From Mikania micrantha (taxonomy: Eukaryota > Streptophyta > Magnoliopsida > Asterales > Asteraceae): 64,000 nt of DNA. Numbering within the stretch: position 1 is the first letter of the stretch; each line of letters starts with the position of its first letter. Of this stretch, positions 1 to 11,718 are shown piece by piece. The notes under the pieces are model-generated. The model worked only from the letters and a program-made list of their open reading frames with translations, was not told the DNA's origin and searched no databases. The position numbers were made by a program, and so were the translations under genes. The DNA lies in contig CM018687.1 of assembly GCA_009363875.1 (NCBI GenBank), positions 22,389,764 through 22,453,763 of the forward strand, read 5' to 3'.

Positions 1-2239
1 TTGTCGGATCTAGATAGGCACACAGGTTGTGTTTGCCTCCGAATGTAAGAGTTGCCATTTCTACAATCAGAATAAAACAAAAATTAAAACAAAAAATTAA
101 AAAATTAAAAAAAAAATCAAAAGTTAAAAAATCAAAAAAATTTCTAAGTGTACAAACCAACGAACCATCCCTGTGCCGAACCTAAATTTAGACAAACCTG
201 ATTATCAGACAAACCTGTATATACCAACGAACCTTTCAATGAACGAACCTTGTCATATCATGAACCTAATGGTCAAACGAACCCTTGACCAGATAAGGTT
301 CGGTTCAAAGAAACAAAGAGGTTCGGCCCGAGACTTTAAAGTTCAAACGAAGCTTATGAATTCAACGAACCTATGTTCATGTCACGAACCTAATCCAGTT
401 TAACATCATATTTTCAAATCCATGAATTAGATCAAAAAATAGATATCCAAAGGTTCGCCATTAACAGATGAACAACATTACTAAAAACAATTTTCCCAAA
501 ATTTAGATTTAAGCAGGTTTTAATTCAAAACAACATGTTCGACTAAACCGAATCTAAAATCAACATATCTCCTAATCTAGCCAGTCAAACTTCAATCTTT
601 TTACCTATTTAGAATCAAAATCCAAATCCGAAGCTAATGATATAAGACAAAATGTTTCAAAGGTTCAGAATCGAAAAAATCAACTTTCAAGTTTGCAGGT
701 TCGGTGAACAGTTCTGATGAAAGTGACGAAGGTCACACACACGAACCTCTATATATACGAACCTGTGAACAAACCTTATTGACGAACCTTTGACCAACCT
801 GTTGACCGAACCTATCAACAAATCTGTTGGACGAACCTGTCCAAAACCTCTCAGGCGAACCTGTCCAAAACCTATTGGACGAACCTATTCAAAACCTATT
901 GAACGAACCTGTTCAACAAACCTACTCACAAACCTCCCAAACGAACCTCCAAGCAAACCTTTTGAAATTCAAATTTATTTAAAAATTTCAAACAAAACAA
1001 TGTTTAATGTTTCAAAGTCAAAACAAATAATCAAAAATTATTGATTTAACATTAGATAAAAACGAAAAATATTTTTGCATTTTTCAAATTTTTAAAACAA
1101 ACACACTGCAAATTTAACAAATATAATTATGGAATATAAACTATCAAAGCAATCACATATTTTTGTTTGAGGGAGATCCAGACATGAGATCATATTGTAT
1201 TACAATCATCAACACACCTGATTGAATTAATGAATATATTTATCAGCAAATTACAATTCAAAGATGATTGTCAGCATATAAAACCTCTTTAAGTTTAATT
1301 ACTTAGTTAAAATCAATTGAAAACAAAACCATCAAATACTTTATGTTCTCCATTTACTTGAACACATCCCCGTTTTGTGAATAATTAAACAAACAATAAT
1401 GTCCTTGAAACAATTTACTTCAATTTTAACTAGCTTCATCATGAAAAAAACAAAACAGAATATCTTTTTGAAAACAACAGAATGAAAAACAAATTGAATT
1501 TGTTCAAAATCTCGGAGTCAAGGTTGATACTTTCGTATACTCAGATGATCCAGAAACTGAACGAAAAAATAATTTAAGATTAAGCTTTTAACAATCAGAT
1601 CGATATTCTCATATACGCAGAGATTGTCCAAATCTTAATCAAAACCAAGAAAACAAATTTGAATTGTTTAAAGCTATAACAATCAGGTCGATACGTAAGT
1701 ATACGCAAAGAATGTTTCAGCTTTAAACTAAAACAAAAGAAAAAACAAATTTAGAATTTCTTTTGAAAAATAAACACATGATCAAAACTAGTAACTTAAA
1801 TTTTGTTCAAGAAACATTTTGTAAGATTAATCACCACTCATTCAGGACAAAGCTAAGCACTGTATTCTAAGCATCTGTTTCTCATAAAGAATAATCAAAA
1901 TTTTGTCAAATGTTATCTCAACTAAATTATAAACCTACCAACATATCATACTAAGTAATTGTAAATGCTCTTTATATTTAAGTTTTAGTATGATACAGAT
2001 GTGCTTCTAATTGCTACAATGTACTATCATTTCTCATTTGATCGAATCAATTTCTCAGAATTTTAATTTTTTTAATGTTTTTGTGTTTTTGATTTTTCAA
2101 ATGTTTTTGAGTTTTTCAAAATTTTCTCCCCCTAAAAACTAAAACACAAAACAAACAAAACAATTAAAATATCTGATGTTAAGTCAATAAAAATTGATTA
2201 TGAAGGAAGTTGATTTAAAATAACCTCACCCATGACCCG
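1..2239 (-). other. Post-pol non-coding region of the copia element
   Basis: No coding sequence is recognised on either strand. Roughly 150-960 is packed with the short motif CGAACCT or CAAACCT and some inverted copies. A polypurine tract on the minus strand (plus-strand tctccccct near 2125-2134) lies about 110 bases beyond the end of pol, as in SIRE elements that keep polypurine signatures between pol and the 3' LTR. Three diverged copies of a block containing TCGATA..TATACGCA..G lie at about 1525-1550, 1600-1630 and 1685-1715. Confidence 0.5.
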
Positions 2240-3819
2240 AATTAATTTAATTTGAGCAAATACTCAAAACGATTTTTATCAAAAGCTTTGGTGAGAAGGT
2301 CTACCCGTTGCTCATTCGTATGTATCTTCACCACATCAATAAGTTTCTTTCATAGCAGTCGCATATGAAATGAAATCTAATATCAATGTGTTTAGAACGT
2401 GAATGATACACAGGATTCTTTGTTATAGCAATAGCAGCCTCATTATCAACATGAATTGGGGTTGTAAGAAAATTTAAACCATGGTCTCTCATCTGTTGTT
2501 GTATCCACAAAACTTGTGAACAACAACTGGCAGCAGCTACATACTCAGCCTCACAAGTTGAAGTAGCAACAGATGTTTGCTTTTTACACAGCCAAGAAAC
2601 TAAACGTTCCCCCAAAAATTGTGCACCTCCAGTTGTGGATTTCGCATCTGTCTTACATCCTCCATAATCGGAGTCACTGTAAGCATTGACGGAAAAGTTA
2701 TCATCCTTAGGATACCACAAACCGCTGTCTGGTGGACCCTTTAGATAACGAAGTATTCTCTTGACTGCAATCAGATGTGACACTTTAGGTTTTGATTGAT
2801 ATCTTGCACAGATACTTGTAGCAAATACAATATCTGGTCTTGAGGCAGTCATATACATCAAAATACCAATAATTTCACGATAAAGAGTAGGATCAATTAT
2901 CTCCCCCTTAATATCAGGCTCAATCACGTGATTAGGCTTAATGAGCGTGGAAATTGGTTTTGAATCAAGCATGCTAAACCGTTTTAGCACATCTTGAATA
3001 TATTTTGTCTGATGAATGAAATTTCCATCATCTGTTTGATCAATCTGTAAACCCAGAAAAAATTTGATATCTGACATGGCACTCATTTCAAATTTCTCGA
3101 TCATCACTTCTTTAAACTCCAAACACATTTGTTCATCGGTAGATCCAAAGATAATATCATCTACATAGATCTGAACAAGAATAATGTCCTTGTCCTTTTC
3201 CCAATAAAACAAAGTTTTATCAATCTGACCCCTATTGAACACATGTTCAATAAGGTGAGTCGATAATGTCCTATACCAGGCACGCGGAGCCTGATGAAGA
3301 CCGTGCAGTGCTTTGTCCAAAAGGTAAACCTGATCCCAATGGATAGGATCCTCAAAGCCCGGTGGCTGAAAAACATACACTGTTTCCTTCAAAGAACCAT
3401 ACAGAAATGCAGATTTGACATCCAACTGAAAACTTTGAATTTCTTGTGAGCAGCAAAAGAAAGAAAAAGTCTAATTGCTTCCAACCGCGCCATAGGTGCA
3501 AAAACTTCATCGTAATCAATTCCTTCAACTTGTTTGAAACCCTAAACCACTAAACGTGCTTTGTTTCGAACAATTACGCCTCGGTCATCGCGTTTGCATC
3601 TTAGCACCCATCTAGTACAATCTTCTTCTCTCCTTTTGGCAAATCAACTAAATGCCAAACTCCCAACTTCTGAAACTGATTCAACTCTTCTTGCATTGCC
3701 TCCACCCACGCAGGCTCACGTAACGCTTCAGTAACAGTCTTTGGCTCTATTTGTGAAATAAATGCAGAATGCATCCAGAGCTCTTGACTGCCATGAGTTC
3801 TTTCTAACTCCACATACAA
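2240..3819 (-). pseudogene. copia reverse transcriptase-RNase H, frameshifted
   Basis: RT starts at 3819 with a segment resembling EALREPAWVEAMQEELNQF and continues through a part readable only by switching frame (3600-3430, containing RCKRDDRGVIVRNKARLVV). It then reaches the long open stretch 3425-2328. Visible motifs are MDVKSAFLYG, the catalytic YVDDIIFG box, SRPDI, and RNase H acidic residues in YSDSDYGG and CEAEY, followed by SKHIDIRFHF. After a frameshift near 2330 the usual tail (VDLLTKAF) continues to about 2240. A TAG at 3544-3542 sits where relatives have Gln in VVQGF. Not functional. Confidence 0.88.
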
Positions 3820-3826
3820 ACTCTCC

Positions 3827-4885
3827 TCAATTGTAACTTGATTTCGTGTCTATAGTCTTGCATTTGGATCTCGTATGATCTGAGCAACCAGATGATTTAC
3901 TGTTTCTCAAACCAGTTGATTTTATCTTTGAATTACTCACTTGATTTTTAAAATTCTTTGATTTGTTTTTATGTCCAACCCCAAATCTATCAAAGAAAAA
4001 ATCCACTTTTTCAACCTTTTTAGAAACCACATTTTGCTTTCGAAAAATGCCATTAGACTCTCCTTGATGTGTAGTAGATGACTTTACATACACAATCGGT
4101 TTAAGAGTAGTGTTTGTTTTGGCTTTAATCATTGGTTTGGAAACTAGATTGGGTTTGATCACCACCTTCTCAACTGATTTCATCTCAGCTTTTGACTTCT
4201 GAGACTTCAAATTCTTTTTATCACCATTTTTAACTTGATAACCATTTTGTCTCAAAATATCATATGAGTATTCTGATTCAGTGATATCTTCAATGATAGG
4301 AGCATCACTATCAAGAGACACTTTTTCATCAGATGATGAACCTCTAGCATTTTCAACCACTTGTTCAGACCCACGTTCATTCAAAGAAATAGGATGAACA
4401 TCCAAATTCGGATCAATTTGTGGTCTAGGAACATAGCTGGAAGGAGGTGGTACTGCATGAAAACCCAAGCCAGTAGTATCATTTGATAATCTTTGCATGG
4501 AAGCAAATTAATCGATGACATACTGAGAATTCTGATAATTCTCAAGCTTGCTCTTGTTCATTTCTGCTTCTGCTCTTGTTGTTGACAATTCAACTTTTAA
4601 CTTTTGCACTGATTCGAGATGCACAGAAACTGCATGATTATTTTGCAAAACTTTAATTTTTAGCTCTTCATTTTCTTTTCCTAAATCAATAATCTTTTTA
4701 TCAAAAGCTTTTTCTCTTGAAATTAACTTTTTGTTAGCTTCAGTGCACTCAACCAGTTCAGCAGTCAACTGAGCATTCATTTCTTTTAACTTATCAATGA
4801 TCTCTAAAAGATCACCATTTACCTCATCAACCTTTTCTTTTCCTTTGCTTGTGTCTTCATCCAAAGAAGCCATGAATGCACCCAT
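3827..4885 (-). pseudogene. SIRE-type gag C-terminal extension (coiled coil plus Ser/Lys-rich tail)
   Basis: This is in the same frame as the zinc-knuckle segment upstream, separated from it by TAG (4891-4889), with a second in-frame TAA at 4510-4508. The first 125 codons are Glu/Lys/Leu rich with heptad spacing, a predicted coiled coil. The next 223 codons are Ser/Lys rich with an acidic patch and no recognised domain. The frame ends at 3827 and RT homology begins only 8 bases later, so protease, GAG-pre-integrase and integrase are missing. The tail could be part of gag or a separate ORF; such extensions are typical of SIRE gag. Confidence 0.7.
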
Positions 4886-4888
4886 TAA

Positions 4889-6237
4889 CTAATCATATTG
4901 ATTTCCCCAATCACATCCTTCATCAGCTTGACTGACTAAAGCCTTTTCTTTCTTCTTCTGATAAGCTTCTTTTGGCTTGAAAGGGTTTAAATTTCCTTGC
5001 TTCTTCGGATTTTTACACTCTCTAGCAAAATGACCCAACTCACCACAATTGTAACATTGTGTGGCCTTTTGATTAAATTCAAACTTTGTGTTTCGACCAA
5101 AAGTGAATTTATTTCCAGTTTTCTTTTCATATCTGTTGATTCTTCTGATTGCACTTGCTAAAGCCCATTGAGTGTCAATCAACTCCATTTCATCATCGTC
5201 AATCTGCTCATAGTCTTCAAAAGTAAGATTTAAGTTTCCAATCTTTCCTGCTATCTGTTCATCATAGGCACTGACTACGCATGACAAAATTGACATATGA
5301 TCCCGAACAGCCTCCACAGTTACTTTTCCCAAATTTGTTGTATTCAACTGAACTAGAGTTGTTGTAGGGTCAGACTTCTTCTCGTTCATAGAATAAGATG
5401 AATTTGTACCAACAGATGTAGATGGTGCTGGAGTACTATCAGCAGTACTTGAAACAAAAGCTGTTTGAATCTTTGCAGAAGAAACAGGAGGTGTAACCAC
5501 AGATGCACCATAGAGAGAAGGATCCTGAGTATCATTAACTCTTCTTGCTTTTCTCTTATCTTTCATTATTGTTCTTCTAGCTTTTGGATAAACTCAACCG
5601 ATGTCATTCCTGGTAAATTTTCTCTCAAAATCAGCACCAATGAATTCCACTTTTCAGGTAAAGCATTTGCAAAGCAATCTATCATCTCCTCTTCAGTATA
5701 CTCAATTCCACATTTTCTGAATTCAGTCAACAAATGCCTATATCTAGTTATTAAGGCTTCAAGACTCTCATTGCCAATAAAGTTGAAATTTTAAAACTCT
5801 TTGCGTATATCAGTGGCTTTCATCTTCTTAAGTTTAGTGTTTCCCTCAATTCTTGCCTTCAAAGCATTCCACAATCCATATGATGTTTTGTGTTCATCAA
5901 ATTGATGAAGTATCTGATTAGGAATTGCTTGGCTCAACATCGAATAAGCTTTCTTCTCAGAATCGTATTTCTTTCGTTGATCAACATCCAATCTCTCAAG
6001 AGTTTGATCCAAATCTGTCCCCACCACCTTAGGTCTTTCATAAGGTGACAAAATTCTTTCCCACAGATTGGTGTCAGTTCCATTTAGATGTGTCTCAAAC
6101 CTACCTTTCCAGTTCTCATAATCTGTCAAATCAAGTAGTTTTGGAACTTTATTTGTACTTCCTACCTCAGTTTCACTAATCAAAATACTATGTATCTTAG
6201 AATTTTGACTAGCTACAATAGCAAACATATCAACCAT
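4889..6237 (-). pseudogene. copia gag (UBN2-type) with CCHC zinc knuckle, broken
   Basis: Start ATG is at 6237. The N-terminal part has the copia gag pattern LTDYENWKGRFETHL and a Trp/Leu-rich core up to 5791, where TAA follows RKEF. The same frame then reads on (LITRYRHLLTEF, YTEEEMIDCFANALPEKW) to about 5570. A frameshift leads into 5566-4889, with the zinc knuckle CYNCGELGHFARECKN in its second half. In the family this protein coats the element RNA in virus-like particles. Several stops and shifts make this copy non-functional. Confidence 0.85.
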
Positions 6238-6817
6238 GATTCTTAATCTTTATCAGCGAACCTCCTTTGAAAAATATTCCTCACGAACCTAAGTAACAAG
6301 CTAAGCTTCTCCCAACCTTGATCTTCAAGAACCTGGTTCAACGAACCTTGAGACAAACCTTGATCTCACGAACCTTGAGACAAACCTTGATCTCACGAAC
6401 CTGGTTCAATAGAAATTTGACCAAACAAACCTCAGACAAACGAACCTAATCAAATGAACCTCTGCATTAGACAAACCTTGAAACGAACCTCTTCAAAATC
6501 TCTACACGAACCTCAACAAGATCACTTGTAACAGCGAACCTATGCTTCAGTCAATCATAGGTTCGGCTCACGAACCTGTATTCAGAATTCAAAAATTTTG
6601 GAGGGAAAACCTTCAAAATTTCAAGAAAAATCCTTCAAAACTCACAAATTTCAGCCACAAATCTCTGGATTTTAATGTTCCAAAGCAATAGATGATGATA
6701 ACACTCTCAGCACAGCAATCAAACACAAATAAAACTGAATTTTAATCCATCACTTGATCTTTTTATCTTCAAAATGATTGTAGATCTTCAAATCACTTGT
6801 ATAGAACTCCTCCTATG
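6238..6817 (-). other. copia 5' leader rich in CGAACCT motifs
   Basis: Lies between primer site and gag ATG. The stretch 6255-6575 has about sixteen CGAACCT or CAAACCT words with spacers of 5-25 bases, like the post-pol region at 150-960. No ORF is supported. Confidence 0.6.
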
Positions 6818-6829
6818 TCTCTGATACCA
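6818..6829 (-). other. Primer binding site, initiator Met tRNA
   Basis: The minus strand reads TGGTATCAGAGA directly after the LTR end (one-base spacer), the plant initiator-tRNA-Met complement with one mismatch. Confidence 0.85.
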
Positions 6830-6830
6830 C

Positions 6831-7202
6831 TGTAGATCTACTGATTTGATCTTGATCATTCAACGGAATCCTATTAACAATCAATTATATGCGGAATCTA
6901 TAATCGATCTATATGTATCAAAGACAACCTATGATAAGCTGATTACAATGAAATGTTCAAGAACACACAGTTCTTTCACTCTCACACAGAGAAAATCAGA
7001 TTTGTCTAACACTCAAAACTGCAGAAGTGACAAACCTCTAGACAAACCTACAATATATACAAAAAGCTCAGACGAACCTAGCCAAACCTATAGGTTCGCC
7101 AGCCGAACCTTGAGGTTCGCTAGACGAACCTGTACAATACACACTACTAGGTTCGCCGAACCTGCTAAGGTTCGTGGGCCAGACGAACGTCAGCCAAACA
7201 CA
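6831..7202 (-). repeat. 5' LTR of the copia element
   Basis: Minus strand begins TGTGTTTGGC at 7202 and ends AGATCTACA at 6831, next to the primer site. The TGT..ACA ends and 372-bp length fit a copia LTR. The part 7030-7195 is again rich in CGAACCT and AGGTTCG. Gypsy coding sequence resumes at 7203, which fixes the outer edge. No second copy is available to confirm it. Confidence 0.72.
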
Positions 7203-8893
7203 TTTTTGAAAATCTGGCGACACTACCTGTACGGCACCAAGTGCACAATATTCACTGATCGTAAGAGCCTACAACACATTTTTGACTAGAAAGAACTGAA
7301 CATGAGACAACGCAGATGGGTCGAACTAATAGGCGATTATAACTGTTCTATCAAATATCATACAGGAAAAGCTAACGTAGTAGCCGACGCGTTGAGCCGG
7401 AAGGAAACAACAAAGCGCGTGCGTGCACTACAACTCACAATTCACTCAGAGCTACCCAATCTGATCCGAACCGCACAACGGGAAGCTCTGAAAACTGAGA
7501 ACCTCACTCACGAATCCTTGCGAGGCATGGATAAACAGTTGGAAGTGAAGACTGATGGAGCTTACTATCTTATGGATCGAATTTGGATTCCACACTACGG
7601 GGGATTGAGGAATGTAGTGATGGACGAAGCACACAAAAGCCGATATTCCATACATCCAGGTTCTGACAAGATGTATCACGACCTGAAGATAACCTAATGG
7701 TGGCCTAACATGAAGTCGGAAATCGAGACTTATCTGAGCAAGTGCCTGACTTGCTCAAAAGTAAAAGTTGAATATCAGAAACCATCAGGATTACTTCAAC
7801 AACCCGAAATCCCGGTATGGAAATGGGAGCAGATTTCCATGGATTTCATCACTAAGCTACCAAAGACGGCGAGCGGATGCGATACCATCTGGGTGATCGT
7901 AGATCGACTCACGTAATCTGCACACTTCCTACCAATCAAGGAAACCAATAAGTTAGATAGACTAACTCGAATCTATCTAAAGGAAGTGGTTTCCAGACAT
8001 GGAGTTCCACTCTCCATAATATCTGATCGAGACAACCAATTCACAGCGCATTTCCGGAAGTCCTTGCATAAAGCACTGGGGACAAGGTTAGACATGAGTA
8101 CTGCCTATCACCCGCAAACGGACAGACAAAGTGAACGAACCATCCAAACACTGGAAGACATGCTTCGCGCATGCATGATAGACTTCGACGGCAGCTGGGA
8201 GACTCATCTACCCCTGGTTGAATTCTCCTACAATAACAGTTATCACACAAGGATCAAGGCTGCACCATTTGAAGCACTTTACGGACGTAAGTGCCGATTG
8301 CCTCTCTGTTGGGCAGAAGTTGGTGAAAGCCAACTGACTGATCCCGAACTAGTGCACGAGACGACTGAGAAGATCGTACAGATACGAAACAGAATGCCAG
8401 CAGCTCGGGATCGACAGAAGAACTACGCCAAAAAAGGCGCAAACCTTTGGAATTCCAGGTGGGAGACCGAGTACTTCTTAAAGTCTCGCCCTGGAAGGCA
8501 GTGATCCAATTTGGAAAGCGAAGGAAATTGAATCCTCGTTACATCGGACCATTTGAAATCACAAAACGTACAGGACCCGTTGCCTATGAGCTAAATTTAC
8601 CGCAAGAAGTTCTTATCCGACGAAGCGCTCGCTATTCCCTTGGAGGAAATCCAGATCAATGAGCAACTTCACTTCGTTGAGGAACCAGTGGAGATAATGG
8701 ACTGAGAGGTCAAGAAGCTCAAACTTAGTCGCATATCGATTGTTAAAGTGCAATGCAACTCCCGACGTGGACCAAAATACACCTGGGAACGAGAGGACCA
8801 AATGAAAAAGAAATACCCTCACCTGTTCACAAACCAGACAAGCACCGACAACACGAACTGAATATCGGGACGAAATTCCTATTAACTGGGGGA
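7203..8893 (+). pseudogene. Ty3/gypsy pol 3' part: RNase H end, integrase, chromodomain remnant
   Basis: Starts in the RNase H sequence KIWRHYLYGTKC, running on through NVVADALSRKE. Then come the HHCC zinc region (HKSRYSIHPG, CLTC), the integrase core with Asp in SMDFITKLP, Asp in IISDRDNQF and Glu in QSERTIQTLEDML, the C-terminal GDRVLLKVSPWK region and a chromodomain-like end (KYTWEREDQMKKKYPHLF). Stops at 7287 (TAG where Gln is usual), 7695 and 7914, frameshifts near 8440 and 8500, and a small deletion near 8605 (the TFHVSNLKKCL segment is absent) disable it. A polypurine tract (actgggggatga) precedes the 3' LTR. The 5' half lies left of the window because the copia element split it. Confidence 0.9.
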
Positions 8894-11718
8894 TGATGTG
8901 ACACCTCGTAATTTCCAGGTCAGCATTTATTTTATTTTAATAATAATGTGTATTATTATTACATACGTGGCAGTAGAATTAGTGAATTTAGTGTGACACG
9001 TGGCACAACAGTCCAAACACACATAACAAACACATAATTCGAGGAATTATCGTAAAACGCGCGCACGTGTCTTGATTAAGGAACGCTTGTGAAATAAACA
9101 ATCCACAACCAAATTTCCTAACACTTAGGCTGTATGAGAACCTAAACAAGCGTAACAACGTTAATATGTCGAGAAACAATGATCGTAATCGTGAAACCAT
9201 CGAAAAACGGATCGTAACAGTAAAATTGGGCCTATTGGGCTCTTCTGGGACCCATCGCCGTACGCTAAGGACTCCAGATTGGATCTTAGCGATATGCGAA
9301 GGATGGGCGGGGGAATTCGAATCCTGAATTTCATTACGGTACGCCAAGCCCTCTGGGGACCCCCTTGGCGGTACGCGAAGTCTGTCAGACGCAAAATCTT
9401 TCTAAAACCAAGACACAATCATTTCTAACCACCCTATAACCCACTTCTCGAGCTCCAGACCCCTTTTACTCGTCATTATACCCTCCTACACTCATCTGCA
9501 ACCTATAGAAAGCCATTTGAACTCTTCGGAAGCCATTGTGGAAGAAGGAAAGCTTGGGGGAGGCTTAGGAGGTTGTCAACCATAACCACCACCACCATTG
9601 CAGCTAAGGAGCCATCAAGGACGACCTGTGGAGCTACCATCTTGACAAACCAGCTCATATCTCTGCACTAGAAGCTCATTAAGGTAGTCTCCATGTTCAT
9701 TTTGGTTTTTAAGCACCTCTAAACCCACATGCAAGGCAATCCACACACATGCAGCTACCCACACACCACATGCACGAAATTTCATCTTATTAAATCTGTG
9801 ATTTCATGATTTTAGGATAGATTTGATGATATGAGGATGATCCATGATGATCTTGATTAGATTTATTGGGTACTTGATAACTTTATTAAGAAATGGCTAT
9901 ATTTGGATGCATGCATGAATGATCTACATGGGTTTACATGATTTTGAATACGAGCATATGTTTATGAGTGATGTTTGGGGCATTCTACAAGGTTTAACAT
10001 GATTTTTGTTATTAAAAATGGGATATTTGAAGATATTACTAATTTTAGAAACTTTATTCTTGCAAGTATGTTGATAGATGATGAAATGACAAGATGCATG
10101 TGTTTAGAATTATGACTTATGGTTAAAATGACGATTTTCTTTTTAGGGATTTGGCTAGTTAGAATTGATATAAGAAGTAATTTACACCATTGTTTCTAAA
10201 AATAGTAACTTTTAAAGTTACAAATGGTTAAAGGATGATGAACTTGATATTGTTGTATTTTAACATGTTTATTCGGTCCTAGCATGATGATATTAGGTGT
10301 TTTGATTCATTAGAATGATTGAAATATGAGTATTTGTTACAAGTTTCCATAAATGAAAACTTTGGTGAATGAACTCGTCCATAAAGGTCGATTTGGCCAA
10401 GTTTGAGTTATAATGATAATGTTGAGAGTCCTAGGACCATGTTAGAAAGGAGTCTTGATGACTAGAATAATGAGATATGTGAACTTTCTATAAATGGTAA
10501 CTTTTAAACGAGAAACGTGCTTAATTGATTAAGTGCGACTATGTGCTATGTGATAACATGTTCATATAGGTTAACCATGCATGCTAGAACAAACGAAAAG
10601 TGATTTATTGTATGACTTGCTTAGTATGGAAACTTCCCTAAAGTGGAAACTTACTATAAATAGTAAGTTATCCCACGGATGCAATTTATGTGCTCCCACA
10701 CTTCACACGACACAAATGCACGTTAAGCGATCACTTGAACTAAACACGTCACCAACGGCTCGTTAAGTCAAACACGGTTAATGCGACCCACATAACAACT
10801 TGGAGTTGTTTGGACACGAACACGGTCCTGTGAGACCAACACAAATGTGAACACAAACTCATAACACTTATATGATATAGGTAACCGCTAAAGGCGCACA
10901 AAACCGTTCACGAGAAGAACACACAGCTAAACTCAGGTGAGTTTACAGCCCCACTTTTATTCTTTAACCGTTTTGTTAAACTCTTGGGGTGAGAATACTA
11001 TGCAACTGTTTTAGATATATGACTGGTATGTTGTAAAACCATTTTGAGTGTAACTATTATCGCAACAAGTCCTCACGTTCCCTTACCGTTAGTTGTGTAA
11101 CAAACGAGTCGTTATTACGTAGTAATACTGGGTTTGACTAGCCCCGCTCGACAACAACTGTGACTGGAGGTCACGACGAGTATAATATCGATGTTGATTT
11201 TCGTGTTTAGCGATGACCCGGGGAGGCAAAGGAACAGTCGAGTTTCAATAAGATGAACTGACACACTCGGGATCGTAGATCCAACAAACAACTTAACATA
11301 CCCAGTATATGTCTGTTTACTGCTTTTAACTATTTAAACATGTGAACTCACAAACTTTATGTTGACACGTTTTCGCATGTATTCTCAGGTAACTGAACGC
11401 ATGATGCTAAGATGCACTTGGAGTAGGGATTTTTGAGGAGTCTTGCCTGCATTCCAACTTATATTTTGAACATTTCATGATTTTGTACTCTAAACAATGT
11501 AGTGTTTTGACAATTACATTTCCGCTGCATAACTCATTTACTTTCCACTGCAAACGCTTTAAACTATTCCACTGCATAGTTATGAAACTTGTCTGATTTA
11601 AAAAACTGTATGATTGTGTAATTCATATAGAGTCGTTCTATATGACCAAGAGCGATGATCCTGGCCACGTCACACCCGCGCAGTCTGACATCGCATGTGG
11701 GAATTTGGGGTTGTGACA
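8894..11718 (+). repeat. 3' LTR of the gypsy element (about 2.8 kb)
   Basis: Begins TGATGTGACACC right after the polypurine tract and ends GGTTGTGACA at 11718, beyond which older gypsy gag sequence starts. There is no ORF of note. A candidate intron (10937-11388) is annotated separately and holds small hairpins such as TATTACGTAGTAATA and GGATCGTAGATCC. Exact start could be 8894 or 8897. Confidence 0.75.
10937..11388 (+). other. Candidate intron inside the LTR
   Basis: Donor CTCAG^GTGAGTTT and acceptor GCATGTATTCTCAG^G. It covers the hairpin-bearing stretch. Other gypsy LTRs in the window have the same boxes in the same order. Splicing is inferred only. Confidence 0.4.

Larger units (their letters stand above)
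1..7202 (-). mobile_element. Ty1/copia retrotransposon, SIRE lineage, internally deleted, left end outside window
   Basis: Read on the minus strand the order is 5' LTR (7202-6831), initiator-Met primer site, leader, gag with a CCHC zinc knuckle, a coiled-coil gag extension, then reverse transcriptase and RNase H. RT after the gag extension without protease or integrase shows an internal deletion near 3820. A long gag with coiled coil and a long non-coding stretch after pol are typical of SIRE elements (family knowledge). No second LTR copy is found down to base 1, so the 3' LTR lies outside. The right end falls inside a gypsy RNase H reading frame that resumes at 7203, so this element is nested in that gypsy element. 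Confidence 0.85.

Noticed and set aside
8988..9418. Minus-strand frames of 85 and 119 codons in the LTR
   Set aside because: No recognised domain, and they lie wholly inside an LTR; GC-rich U3 composition explains them.
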